Shown here one piece after another: positions 1-8,614 of a DNA stretch of 64,000 nt. The notes beneath the pieces are model-generated. The model had not been told where the DNA came from and did no database searches. It saw only the letters and a program-made list of their open reading frames with translations. This DNA comes from Rhizomicrobium sp. GTDB taxonomy: Bacteria > Pseudomonadota > Alphaproteobacteria > Micropepsales > Micropepsaceae. The DNA lies in contig JBBCGL010000001.1 of the NCBI GenBank assembly GCA_037200385.1, forward strand, positions 3,983,418 to 4,047,417. Direction: 5' to 3'. Positions within the stretch are counted from its first letter, which is position 1. Each line of letters opens with the position of its first letter. The position numbers and the translations under genes are program-made.

Positions 1-1054
1 CCGCTTCGCGTGTCACCCCGGCCAGGCATTCCTCGACCGTCAGGCGGAATTCCGTCGCCGCCATGTTCATCGCCAGAAGCAGCGAGGTGAGCGGCGAGGT
101 GCCGGGGTTGCAGTCGGTCGCCAGCGCGATGCCGACGCCATGTTGGCGCAGAAGATCGACCGGCGGCATTTTGGTCTCGCGCAGGAAGTAGAACGCACCG
201 GGCAGCAGAACGGCGATGGTGCCCGCGCCGGCCATCGCGGCGATGCCGTCCGCATCGGCATGTTCGAGATGATCCGCCGACAGCGCGCCGAACGCGGCGG
301 CGAGCGCCGCGCCATGCTGGTTGGAAAGCTGCTCCGCATGCAGCTTCACCGGCAGCCCGGCCTTTCGCGCCGCCTCGAAGACGCGCCGCGTCTGCGCCGG
401 CGAAAAGCCGATGGTTTCGCAGAACGCGTCCACGGCGTCACAAAGCCCTTCCGCGGCAAGCGCCGGGATCAAGCCGTGGCACACGTTGTCGATATAGAGG
501 TCTGCATCGCCGGCATATTCGGACGGCAGGGCATGCGCCGCGAGCAGCGTCGTCGTGATGTCGACGGCGCGCTGCGTCGCCAATGCGCGCGCCGCGCAAA
601 GCTGCTTGCGCTCCGCGTCGAGCGACAGACCGTAGCCCGACTTGATCTCGATGGTCGTCGCACCTTCGGCGATCAGCGCATCGAGCCGGGGCAAGGCGGC
701 CCGCACCAGTTCCTCCTGCGTCGCGGCCCGCGTCGCCGCCACCGTCGACGCGATCCCGCCGCCGGCGCGCGCGATCTCTTCATAGGATGCGCCGGCCAGG
801 CGCAATTCGAATTCGTGCGCCCGATCGCCCGCGTAGACGAGATGGGTGTGGCAGTCGATCAGGCCCGGCGTGATCCAGCGGCCTTCGCAATCGACGGTCT
901 CGGCGGCATCGAGTCCGGCCGGCGCGTCGTCAGCGGCGCCTGCGAAGACGATCCGCCCGTCCCGGCAGGCGACAATTCCGTCCTCCACGAGACCGAGCCC
1001 CGGCGGCACCATCGTGGCCAGTCTGGCATGGCGCCAAAGGCGGTCGCAGCGCAC
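1..1054 (-). CDS. hutI: Imidazolonepropionase, 3' end outside window
   Basis: Hydrolyses 4-imidazolone-5-propanoate to N-formimino-L-glutamate, the third step of histidine degradation, in the cytoplasm. About 351 codons are visible and the frame stays open at the left edge, so the C-terminus is missing. The amidohydrolase metal motif [12 protein letters not shown] lies near residue 70, followed by the typical KSGYGL segment, the HAEQ segment and the ATDCNPGTS motif. The start is GTG at 1054, chosen because a CGGAGGGA ribosome site sits five bases upstream. It diverges from hutF, with the likely HutC operator between them. The remaining hut genes (hutH, hutU) are not in the window and would be expected further left. 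Confidence 0.95.
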   Translation of the reverse strand, partial: MRCDRLWRHARLATMVPPGLGLVEDGIVACRDGRIVFAGAADDAPAGLDAAETVDCEGRWITPGLIDCHTHLVYAGDRAHEFELRLAGASYEEIARAGGGIASTVAATRAATQEELVRAALPRLDALIAEGATTIEIKSGYGLSLDAERKQLCAARALATQRAVDITTTLLAAHALPSEYAGDADLYIDNVCHGLIPALAAEGLCDAVDAFCETIGFSPAQTRRVFEAARKAGLPVKLHAEQLSNQHGAALAAAFGALSADHLEHADADGIAAMAGAGTIAVLLPGAFYFLRETKMPPVDLLRQHGVGIALATDCNPGTSPLTSLLLAMNMAATEFRLTVEECLAGVTREA

Positions 1055-1097
1055 GCGTCCCTCCGGACGAAATTTCCACCTTGGCGGCGGAGCCCAT

Positions 1098-1111
1098 TAT
1101 GTCTAGACATA
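1098..1111. promoter_or_regulatory. Palindromic operator between hutI and hutF, HutC site candidate
   Basis: TATGTCTAGACATA is a perfect 14-bp palindrome in the 84-bp gap between the divergent hut genes. A TATAAA (1110-1115) reads toward hutF and a CATAAT (complement of 1096-1101) reads toward hutI, so one bound GntR dimer would cover both putative -10 elements. GntR/HutC proteins bind such palindromes and are released by urocanate. That this is the HutC site is inferred from position and symmetry. Confidence 0.6.
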
Positions 1112-1138
1112 TAAAGACCGCCCCGGAGGGATTGTCCA

Positions 1139-2512
1139 GTGGAGTCCCGCAGCGCGCACCAGGACGACGCCTGGCTGCATTTCGAGACCGCGCTCCTGCC
1201 CGGGGGCTGGGCCGACGACGTGCGCATCGCCGTCGCGGCCGGCGTGATCACGCAGATTCAGCCGGCAGCACCGTCGCGCTCCGGCGACGCGCGGTCGGGC
1301 GTCGGGCTTCCCGGCCTGCCCAATCTCCACAGCCATGCGTTCCAGCGCGGCATGGCCGGGCTCGCCGAAAGTCGCGGCGGCAGCGCCGACAGTTTCTGGA
1401 CCTGGCGCGAGACGATGTACCGCTTCGTGGCGGCGATCACGCCCGACGATCTCGAAGCCATCGCGGCCTTGGCCTTCGTCGAGATGCTCGAATCCGGCTT
1501 CACCCGGGTCGGCGAATTCCACTATCTCCATCGCCGGCCCGACGGCGGCGCCTATGACGATCCGGCCGAGATGGCGGCGCGCATCGCCGCGGCGGCCCAG
1601 GACACCGGCATCGCCCTGACGCTGCTGCCCGTCTTCTATGCCCATGGCGGGTTCGGCGGAATGCCGCTGCAAGAGCGGCAGAAGCGTTTCGCGAGCAGCC
1701 TCGACAGCTATGCGGATTTGGTGGCGCGCAGCCGCAAGGCGGTCGCCGGCCTGCGCGACGGCGTCGTCGGCATCGCGCCGCACAGCCTGCGCGCGGTGAC
1801 GCCGGACGAGCTCGCCGCGCTGCTGCCGCTCGCCGGCGACGGTCCCATCCACATTCACATCGCCGAGCAGATGCTGGAGGTCGAGGCTTGCGTTGCCTGG
1901 TTCGGCGCCCGTCCCGTGACATGGCTGATGGACCACGCCGATGTCGGCCCGCGCTGGTGCGCGGTGCATGCGACGCATATGGACGACGCGGAAAGCGCGC
2001 GGCTCGCCGCCAGCGGCGCGGTCGCCGGCCTGTGTCCGATCACGGAAGCCAATCTGGGCGATGGGCTCTTCGCGGCGCCGCGCTATCTCGCGGCCGGCGG
2101 CTCGTTCGGCATCGGCAGCGATTCGAACGTCCTCATCGACATGCGGGAGGAGCTGCGCCTTTTGGAATACGGCCAGCGCCTGCACGCCCGCTCGCGCAAT
2201 GTGCTCGCTTCCGTGCCGTCCGTCGGCCGCTCGCTGTTCGACGGCGCGGTCGCCGGCGGCGCCAGGGCGCTGGGCTGCGCCGCCGGCTTGCGCGTCGGTG
2301 CCCGGGCGGACATCGTCGGTCTGTCCATCGATCAACCCGCCCTGGTGGGCAGGAAAGGCGACGCCTTGCTCGACAGCCTGATCTTCGCCCATGCGCGCAT
2401 CGCCGACGTATGGGCGGGCGGCGAACACGTGGTCTCGGGGGGCGAACACCGCGCGCGCGGCGCCGTGATCGCGCGATACCGGGCCGTGCTGCACAGGTTG
2501 CTGGCGGCATGA
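1139..2512 (+). CDS. hutF: Formimidoylglutamate deiminase
   Basis: Deiminates N-formimino-L-glutamate to N-formyl-L-glutamate and ammonia, so this organism uses the five-step histidine route, in which N-formylglutamate is then hydrolysed (hutG not seen here). The 457-residue length fits HutF. Visible marks are the metal motif LPNLHSHAFQRGMAG near residue 60 with the HutF-type SFWTWRE segment just after it, HIHIAEQ near residue 240, HATHMD near 280 and GIGSDSN near 325. The start is GTG at 1139 with GGAGG nine bases upstream. The stop overlaps the hutC start by four bases (ATGA), indicating coupled translation. Confidence 0.95.
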   Translation: MESRSAHQDDAWLHFETALLPGGWADDVRIAVAAGVITQIQPAAPSRSGDARSGVGLPGLPNLHSHAFQRGMAGLAESRGGSADSFWTWRETMYRFVAAITPDDLEAIAALAFVEMLESGFTRVGEFHYLHRRPDGGAYDDPAEMAARIAAAAQDTGIALTLLPVFYAHGGFGGMPLQERQKRFASSLDSYADLVARSRKAVAGLRDGVVGIAPHSLRAVTPDELAALLPLAGDGPIHIHIAEQMLEVEACVAWFGARPVTWLMDHADVGPRWCAVHATHMDDAESARLAASGAVAGLCPITEANLGDGLFAAPRYLAAGGSFGIGSDSNVLIDMREELRLLEYGQRLHARSRNVLASVPSVGRSLFDGAVAGGARALGCAAGLRVGARADIVGLSIDQPALVGRKGDALLDSLIFAHARIADVWAGGEHVVSGGEHRARGAVIARYRAVLHRLLAA

Positions 2513-3231
2513 GCGATACGACGTTGCACGACCGCATCCGCGCGAATATCGAGGCGCGCATCCGCTCGGGCGCCTGGGCGCCGGGTCATCGCATCCCGTA
2601 CGAACACGAGCTCATGGCGCGCTATGGCTGCGCCCGCATGACCGTCAGCAAGGCGCTGGCCAGTCTCGCCGAGGCGGGGCTGATCGTACGCCGCCGCCGC
2701 GCGGGGTCCTTCGTCGCCCAGCCGCGGGTGCATTCCGCCGTCCTCGATATTCCCGATATCCAGGCCGACATCCTGGCGCGAGGCGACAGTTACGGCCTCA
2801 AGCTGCTGTCGCGCCGCCGCTACACCGCCAGGCGCACGATGCCCGAGGAGCAGATGTTCGATGGTGCCGAACTCCTTGCGCTGCGCTGCCTGCATCTGGC
2901 GAGCGGCACGCCCTTCGCCCTCGAACAGCGCCTGATCAATCTCGACGCGGTGCCCGACGCCGCGGCCGCCGATTTCGCTATCGTGCCGCCGGGCACCTGG
3001 CTGCTCGGGCATGTCGCCTGGACCGAAGCGGAACATCGCATCACCGCCATCAACGCCGACGGCAAGGTCGCCGGACTGCTGGCGCTGGCCGCAGGCGCGG
3101 CTTGCCTGGCCCTGGAGCGCAAGACTTGGCGCGGCGACCAGCACATCACCTATGTGCGCCAGATCTTCTGCGGCACCGGCTTCGACCTGGTCGCCCGGTT
3201 CGGCCCTCAATTGCGTCCCGCGACCGCTTGA
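2509..3231 (+). CDS. hutC: Histidine utilisation repressor, GntR/HutC family
   Basis: A 240-residue GntR-family repressor. Residues 5-70 form the winged helix (RIPYEHELMARYGCARMTVS, then the RRRRAGSFV wing). The rest is a UTRA effector domain of the HutC class, with the ERKTW and TYVRQ segments near the C-terminus. In the family the effector is urocanate. It is co-transcribed with hutF and probably represses both this unit and divergent hutI through the palindrome at 1098-1111, giving autoregulation. The assignment rests on the family signature plus its place inside the hut locus. Confidence 0.93.
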   Translation: MSDTTLHDRIRANIEARIRSGAWAPGHRIPYEHELMARYGCARMTVSKALASLAEAGLIVRRRRAGSFVAQPRVHSAVLDIPDIQADILARGDSYGLKLLSRRRYTARRTMPEEQMFDGAELLALRCLHLASGTPFALEQRLINLDAVPDAAAADFAIVPPGTWLLGHVAWTEAEHRITAINADGKVAGLLALAAGAACLALERKTWRGDQHITYVRQIFCGTGFDLVARFGPQLRPATA

Positions 3232-3533
3232 ACGGACGCCCCCGGCGGAATTGCGCATAGCCGGCGCCCTGACATACAAGACAGCGGTCTACCATATCGG
3301 ATGTCCGCAAAGGCCGGTCGATTATGCCCGCCGCCGCCACGCTCGAATCGCGCTTTGCGCGCGCTTGCCGATGGACGATCCGGCCGATTGTGCGGTGCTT
3401 GCGCGCGTGGTGCCGGCGCCTGGTCTGGACGGCGCGGCGGCCTCGTCTGCGATCTCGACGACCGCTACCATCCGCCGGCCCATGCCGCTCCGGGCACGCG
3501 TCCGTTCCGTTCACGCTTTGAGGCTGCCGATCC
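3232..3533. other. Intergenic region after hutC
   Basis: About 300 bases between hutC and the next gene. No convincing gene, strong hairpin or sigma-70 promoter was seen. Short open frames here lack ribosome sites and have no recognisable motifs. Confidence 0.5.
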
Positions 3534-4310
3534 ATGGCGAAAATCGAATCCGCGCTGAGCAAGGTGCCCGCCGTCACGCTCGGCTTCTGGATCGTCAAGA
3601 TCCTGGCGACGACCCTCGGCGAGACCGGGGGAGACACCGTGACCATGACCATGGATCTCGGCTATCTCCTGGGCACGGCGATCTTCCTCGCGCTTCTCGT
3701 CGTGCTCGTCGTGCTGCAGATCGCGGCGAAGACGTTCCATCCCGTGCTCTATTGGGCGACGATCGTCGCTTCGACGACGGCGGGGACGACGATGGCGGAT
3801 TTCGCCGATCGCTCGCTGGGCATCGGCTATACCGGCGGGTCCGCGGTGCTGCTTCTATGCGTCCTGGCGATGCTCGCATTGTGGTATCGGACGGAAGGCA
3901 CCGTCTCGGTCGAGACCGTGAACAGGCCGCGGGTGGAGGCGTTCTATTGGGCCACGATCACCCTCTCGCAAACCCTGGGCACCGCGTTGGGCGACTGGAT
4001 GGCGGACACGTCGGGGCTCGGCTATCTCGGAGCCGCCGCCGTCTTCGCCGCGGCGCTCGCGCTCGTCGCGGTCGCATATTACGCGAGCGGGATCTCGCGC
4101 GTTGCGCTGTTCTGGGCGGCCTTCATCCTCACGCGGCCGCTTGGCGCGACGGTCGGCGATTTTTTCGACAAGCCGTTCGCGCAGGGCGGGCTGAATGTGA
4201 GCAGGCCTGTCGCCTCCGCCATCATCGCGGTCGTCATGATCGCTCTCGTCGCGCTCATGCCCCGGCGCGCGGGCGCGCATCCCGGCGCTGCCGAGCCGAC
4301 TCGGCGCTGA
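3534..4310 (+). CDS. COG4705-type repeat membrane protein
   Basis: An integral membrane protein of 258 residues with about seven or eight hydrophobic segments, matching the uncharacterised COG4705 family. The sequence is built from four copies of one unit: an aromatic pair, a hydrophobic stretch, then (T/P)xGxTxxD. The copies start at residues 18, 73, 138 and 193 (FWIVKILATTLGETGGD, YWATIVASTTAGTTMAD, YWATITLSQTLGTALGD, FWAAFILTRPLGATVGD). Family members are annotated only as membrane-anchored proteins; the acidic residue buried in each repeat suggests ion or small-solute handling, which is inference. The gene stands alone and converges with the peptidase gene. Confidence 0.85.
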   Translation: MAKIESALSKVPAVTLGFWIVKILATTLGETGGDTVTMTMDLGYLLGTAIFLALLVVLVVLQIAAKTFHPVLYWATIVASTTAGTTMADFADRSLGIGYTGGSAVLLLCVLAMLALWYRTEGTVSVETVNRPRVEAFYWATITLSQTLGTALGDWMADTSGLGYLGAAAVFAAALALVAVAYYASGISRVALFWAAFILTRPLGATVGDFFDKPFAQGGLNVSRPVASAIIAVVMIALVALMPRRAGAHPGAAEPTRR

Positions 4311-4331
4311 GGCCGGCGGTGATCGCGAGAC

Positions 4332-6578
4332 TCAGCCGCCGTTCAAGACCTCTGTCGCCTGCTCGAGCAGGGCGCTATAGGCGTTCAGAGCATCCGCCGT
4401 GCGCCGCACATAGGTCGGCACATCGCTCCAACGCTGTTCCTCGATGGCCTCGCGCACGCCCGGAAGCGTCTTGACGCCGTAGCCGGTGTAACGGCCGGGC
4501 GCGTAAACAAGGTTCCGGTACCAGGTGCGGCCGGGCAGGCCGGCGGACGACGCGAGGGTTTGCGGAAGCATTTGCATGAGCGCCCACAATCTTGCCCGGG
4601 CCTCAGGCGAAAGACGCAAGGCGTTCTTCTCGAGCGCAATGTCATAGTCGCCAGAGGCTTTTCTCAGCGTTTTCACGGCGTCGTCGAGGGCCGCGAAGTC
4701 GAGATCCGGAACCGGCTCCAGCGCTTCGGGAAGCCCGCTCGTCTTGGTCGGATCGGCGGCCAGCGCGAAAACGTGGTCGGCAATGAGCTGCGCCTGATTT
4801 GCGGCCGCTTCGCGTTTGCCGGCAGTCAGCACCTTCAGGTCGGCGACATAGTTCTCCACGGCGTCGGCAAATTCGGCTTCCCGCGCGATCGGAAGATCGG
4901 CATCGGCGAGCCGCAGAACGACGCGTCCGACGGTCTTTGCCAGCAACGCCGTGTAGACAAAGCCGGGATCGATCCATCGGGCGCGGTATTCGTAGGTGTC
5001 GTATCGCGAGTGGTATACGCCGCCCTCGCCGCCTTCCCCGCCGAATCCCAAATCGAGCGCCGGCAGTCCGAGGTGTTCGAGAAAGGCCGAGTAGTCGGAG
5101 CCGGAGCCCAGCGCCTCGATGGGCAGGTCCCTGGCGGCATCGGCGGCGAGCTTGGCTGCGGTCTTTATCTCGGCATTTGCTCCAGCTTCACTCGCCTGCG
5201 ACCGCGTTTCCGCACGGGCGCGCGTGCCGATGGAGACATGGGTTTCCGGATCGGTCACCCCGGCCGCCACCAGATTGACGAAGTGGGTAAGATCCTGGTT
5301 GCCGCCGGCATGAAAGAAACCGCGTCCCGTGTCGTCGGTATTGATGTAGAGGACCGCCTTGCGCCGCAGCTCGTCGGCGTGTTCCTCGACCCACTCGGTA
5401 GAGCCGAGCAGGCCCGCTTCCTCGCCGTCCCAACTGGCATAGACAAGGGTCCGCTTCGGACGCCAGCCCCGACGCACGAGATCGCCGATGACGCGGGCTT
5501 CCTCGAGCAGCGACACCTGTCCGGAAAGCGGATCGCTGGCGCCGAACACCCAGCCGTCGCGATGATTGCCGCGCAGGATCCACTGGTCGGGATATTCGCT
5601 GCCTTTCATCGTCGCGATCACGTCGTAGATCGTCTTCTGGCTCCAATCGGATTTCACCACGAGATGGACCATCGCCCGGCTGGGGCCCGCCCGATAGGTG
5701 ATCGGCAGCGCGCCGCGCCAGCCCGGCGGCACGACCCGCCCGTCGAGCGCCGCGAGCAGCGGACGCGCGTCGGCATAGGAGATCGGGATGGCGGGAATCT
5801 TCAGGATCACCGCGGCGTCGGCGCGTGCGATCCGTTTCGCGCCGGGCACCGATCCGATGCCGGGCGTCAGCGGGTCGCCGGGCGAGATCGGCAGGTCGAT
5901 CACCGACCCGCGCTGGATGCCCTGCGACGGGCGCGCCGGCCCTTCCGGATAGGGCGTGTCGACGGCATAGCCGTCGTCCTTTGGATCGGAATAGACGATG
6001 CAGCCCAATGCGCCGTGATCCTGCGCGAGCTTCGGCTTGAGGCCGCGCCAGCCGGCGCCGTAGCGCACGATCGCGATCTTGCCCTTGACGCTGACGCCCA
6101 TGCGCTCGAGCGCCTTGTAATCGTCGGGCATGCCGTAATTCACATAGACGAGCGGCGCGGTTACGTCGCCATCGCCCTGGTAGGCGAAATAGGCGGGGAG
6201 TCCCGGAGAATGCGCCGTTGCGCTCGTATCGCCGGCGACCGGCCTTTCCGTGAGCGTGGCCGTGAAGGGCCTCGATCCGAGGAGCGCCACGGTCTCGCGG
6301 ATCGGCGTCGGGTAAAGGACCTGGAACGTTTCGATGCGCGCATCCCAGCCGAATTTGCGGAATTGCGCCAGCTCCCATTCGGCGTTCGCGCGGTCGTGCG
6401 GCGAGCCGACATTGTTGGGCTCCGACGCCATCTGTTTGTTCCAAGCAGCCATCTCGGCCGGTCGGACGGCGGCGTCGAACGCCGCTTCGAGAGCAGACTG
6501 GTCGAACCCCGCCGGCGTGGGCGCCGCCGAGGTCGCAATCAGCAAGAGTGACGTGGTCAAAGCTGTGAGGCGAAACAT
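4332..6578 (-). CDS. Secreted M28B-family metallopeptidase, glutamate carboxypeptidase II-like
   Basis: A 748-residue zinc exopeptidase of the transferrin-receptor/PSMA type. A signal peptide covers roughly residues 1-20. A PA-domain insert lies around 140-260 and the M28 catalytic domain around 310-540. Both zinc ions can be accounted for: H339 and D349 (GNHRDGW and GASDP), the WDGEE acid pair at 386-387, the INTDD aspartates at 415-416 and H523 in YHSRYDT. A dimerisation-type helical region forms the C-terminus. It should trim C-terminal residues from peptides in the periplasm. It lies 63 bases downstream of the Lrp-type gene on the same strand and may belong to the same transcript as the oxidase. 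Confidence 0.9.
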   Translation of the reverse strand: MFRLTALTTSLLLIATSAAPTPAGFDQSALEAAFDAAVRPAEMAAWNKQMASEPNNVGSPHDRANAEWELAQFRKFGWDARIETFQVLYPTPIRETVALLGSRPFTATLTERPVAGDTSATAHSPGLPAYFAYQGDGDVTAPLVYVNYGMPDDYKALERMGVSVKGKIAIVRYGAGWRGLKPKLAQDHGALGCIVYSDPKDDGYAVDTPYPEGPARPSQGIQRGSVIDLPISPGDPLTPGIGSVPGAKRIARADAAVILKIPAIPISYADARPLLAALDGRVVPPGWRGALPITYRAGPSRAMVHLVVKSDWSQKTIYDVIATMKGSEYPDQWILRGNHRDGWVFGASDPLSGQVSLLEEARVIGDLVRRGWRPKRTLVYASWDGEEAGLLGSTEWVEEHADELRRKAVLYINTDDTGRGFFHAGGNQDLTHFVNLVAAGVTDPETHVSIGTRARAETRSQASEAGANAEIKTAAKLAADAARDLPIEALGSGSDYSAFLEHLGLPALDLGFGGEGGEGGVYHSRYDTYEYRARWIDPGFVYTALLAKTVGRVVLRLADADLPIAREAEFADAVENYVADLKVLTAGKREAAANQAQLIADHVFALAADPTKTSGLPEALEPVPDLDFAALDDAVKTLRKASGDYDIALEKNALRLSPEARARLWALMQMLPQTLASSAGLPGRTWYRNLVYAPGRYTGYGVKTLPGVREAIEEQRWSDVPTYVRRTADALNAYSALLEQATEVLNGG

Positions 6579-6641
6579 GTGGATTACGTCCCCGGTACAA
6601 ATCTGAAGAGTGCGGCACCCGGCATCATCCGGCGCATGTGC

Positions 6642-7235
6642 TTAGTCATCCGCGATCCTGTTCTCCCGGAGCGGCAGGCCGGGTTCTTCCTTGCCGACGC
6701 GGACGCAGCTCAGGACCGATATCCGCTCGACGTTTGGCGTGTTGCCGAGAGCATCGGCGGCGAATGCGTCACGCTCGCGCGCATCGCGGAATGCGCATTT
6801 CAGGAGGAAATCGTGATGTCCGGAGAGCGCGAGACACTCGCGGACATTCGGCCACTCCCGTACCAGCGACTCGAAAGCCCGGAGATTGCGGTCCGACTGG
6901 GACACCAACTGCACCGTCACGAAGCAGAGCAAGTCGTAACCGAGTTTCGAACGATCGATCGTCGCATGGTAGCCGCGAATGATGCCCCTCTCCTGAAGCT
7001 TGCGGACGCGCCGCAATGTCGGCGGCGAAGTCAGCCCCGTATGCTTCGCAAGGGACAACAGCGAGGATCGTCCCCAACGTTGCAATGCGTCCAACAGGCG
7101 CAGATCCATGTCGTCGATCGGCAAGCGGCCGGCGGACACCCGCATCGTGTCGCCCGCAATATGCGTCGAGGCGGGGATGCGTGGCGCCGACGCGGTGTCC
7201 TTGTCCTTTCGGGATGGCGGGCGCCGGTCCACCAT
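6642..7235 (-). CDS. Lrp/AsnC-family regulator
   Basis: A 197-residue regulator with an N-terminal extension of about 40 residues. The AsnC-type helix-turn-helix (DMDLRLLDALQRWGRSS..., TGLTSPPTLRRVRKL) is followed by the RAM ligand-binding domain (GYHATIDRSKLGYDL, SGHHDFLLKC). Family members sense amino acids and control their catabolism. The start at 7235 lies two bases after the oxidase stop, so translation is probably coupled and this is most likely the local regulator of the oxidase. A start further upstream would run inside the oxidase gene in another frame and is rejected. The effector is unknown. Confidence 0.88.
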   Translation of the reverse strand: MVDRRPPSRKDKDTASAPRIPASTHIAGDTMRVSAGRLPIDDMDLRLLDALQRWGRSSLLSLAKHTGLTSPPTLRRVRKLQERGIIRGYHATIDRSKLGYDLLCFVTVQLVSQSDRNLRAFESLVREWPNVRECLALSGHHDFLLKCAFRDARERDAFAADALGNTPNVERISVLSCVRVGKEEPGLPLRENRIADD

Positions 7236-7237
7236 GA

Positions 7238-8389
7238 TCAGGCGTCTCGCTGGCGCTTTGCGGCGGCGGCGCGGCCGAAGCGGAATGGCGAGAGATTTTC
7301 GGTGCACAGCCCCTCGCCGATGAGATCGGGCGGCGTGCTCTGCCGCTGTATGAGCGCGGCGGACAGCCGCGCCATTGCGGGCGCGGTCTGGATGCCATAG
7401 CCGCCCTGGCCGGCGCACCAGAACAGTCCCGGGACGTCCGGATCGAACCCCACCACGGGCACGCGGTCCGGCGCAAAGGTCCGCAGGCCCGCCCAGCTGT
7501 GGCTGACGCGGCGAACGTCGATGGCGAGTGCCGCCTGTACGCGATCGACTCCGATCGCGATATCCAGCTCCTCCGGCTGGGCGTCGCCGGGTTGGTCGGG
7601 GGTCTCGTCGGCCGGCGACAGGAGAAGCTTTCCCGCATCGGGCTTGAAGTAGAATTGCTCGTCGACGTCGATCACCGCCGGCCAGCGGCGAACATCCGTA
7701 TTTTCCGGAACATCGACCAGCATGGCGGTACGGCGCAAAGGCTGCAGTCCCATCGCGCGGGCTCCGCAGGATTCGGCGACCTGATCGGCCCAGGCGCCGG
7801 CGGCATTGACGAGGGTCGGTGCCGCAATGACGTCGCCGCCGAGCTCGATGAACCATGCGCCGTTGCGCCGCTGTATCTTGGATGCCCTGCTGCCGGTCCG
7901 CAGCACGGCGCCTGAGGCGCGCGCACCTCTGAGAAACCCCTGGTGAAGCGCGTTGACGTCGATGTCCATGGCGCCGCGGTCGAGCATCGCGGCCGCGACA
8001 TAGCTCTCGCGAAGCAAGGGGATCAACGCGATCGCGTCCGCCGGCGCGATCAGCTCGACCTCGCCGCCCGAGGCGCGGACTGCGTCGAAGGTCCGGCCCA
8101 ACCGTTCGCGCTGATCACCTCGCGCGGGATAGAGGCAACCTCTCTGCCCCAAAAGCGGTCGGTCGCCGAATTCGGGCGGCGGATTGTCGAAGAAGGCGCG
8201 GCTGGCCCGCGTGACCGCACGGATCTCGCTGCCGCCATAACTTGGGGCAAATAGCGCGGCCGAACGCCCGGTCGCATGCATGCCCGGCTGCGGCTCGGCC
8301 TCGAGGATGCAGACGCTGTGCCGGTTCGCCAGTTCGTAAGCGATGGACGCCCCGGCGATCCCGGCTCCGACGATTATTATGTCGTACAT
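7238..8389 (-). CDS. FAD-dependent amino-acid oxidase/dehydrogenase, DAO family
   Basis: An FAD enzyme of about 383 residues from the glycine/D-amino-acid oxidase family. The GxGxxG dinucleotide site (VGAGIAGASIAYEL) starts at residue 7. Further signatures are ATGRSAALF near 45, NAAGAWAD in the middle and CAGQGGYGIQTAPAM near the C-terminus. Members oxidise primary or secondary amines of amino acids to imines. The start is ATG 8389 because GGTGGGAG lies just upstream; an in-frame ATG at 8407 is less well placed. The Lrp gene follows directly, and the divergent unit encodes a RidA imine hydrolase, which fits an imine product. The substrate cannot be named. Confidence 0.85.
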   Translation of the reverse strand: MYDIIIVGAGIAGASIAYELANRHSVCILEAEPQPGMHATGRSAALFAPSYGGSEIRAVTRASRAFFDNPPPEFGDRPLLGQRGCLYPARGDQRERLGRTFDAVRASGGEVELIAPADAIALIPLLRESYVAAAMLDRGAMDIDVNALHQGFLRGARASGAVLRTGSRASKIQRRNGAWFIELGGDVIAAPTLVNAAGAWADQVAESCGARAMGLQPLRRTAMLVDVPENTDVRRWPAVIDVDEQFYFKPDAGKLLLSPADETPDQPGDAQPEELDIAIGVDRVQAALAIDVRRVSHSWAGLRTFAPDRVPVVGFDPDVPGLFWCAGQGGYGIQTAPAMARLSAALIQRQSTPPDLIGEGLCTENLSPFRFGRAAAAKRQRDA

Positions 8390-8553
8390 ATGTCTCCCAC
8401 CGCGCACTGGTTGCGCTGCTCTGGCCGGGTCGGACGGGCCCGATCCGTCTCACCCGCCAATCTCCATCTGTGCCTCTAATGGCTCACTCTGAAGAAATTA
8501 TGCCAAAAGAGACCGAAACGCCCGCATATTTCTACATTAAGAAACATATTCTC

Positions 8554-8584
8554 TTGACAGGCAATAGAGGGAAACGAATAGAAT
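8554..8584 (+). promoter_or_regulatory. Candidate promoter for the TonB receptor gene
   Basis: TTGACA at 8554-8559, with AATAGA 17 bases on or TAGAAT 19 bases on as -10. It lies in the AT-rich divergent gap between the oxidase and receptor genes, 30 bases before the receptor start. The flanking AT-rich sequence would suit an Lrp-type protein, but no clear operator was seen. Confidence 0.4.
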
Positions 8585-8614
8585 TTTGTCACAAATCGAA
8601 ACCGGGGGCCTTAC

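Noticed and set aside
1103-2494. A 463-codon minus-strand frame across hutF
   Set aside because: Shadow of hutF, whose amidohydrolase motifs and operon position are clear.
4560-6551. A 663-codon plus-strand frame antisense to the M28 peptidase
   Set aside because: The minus strand has all zinc-ligand motifs and a signal peptide; the plus frame has no motif and no ribosome site.
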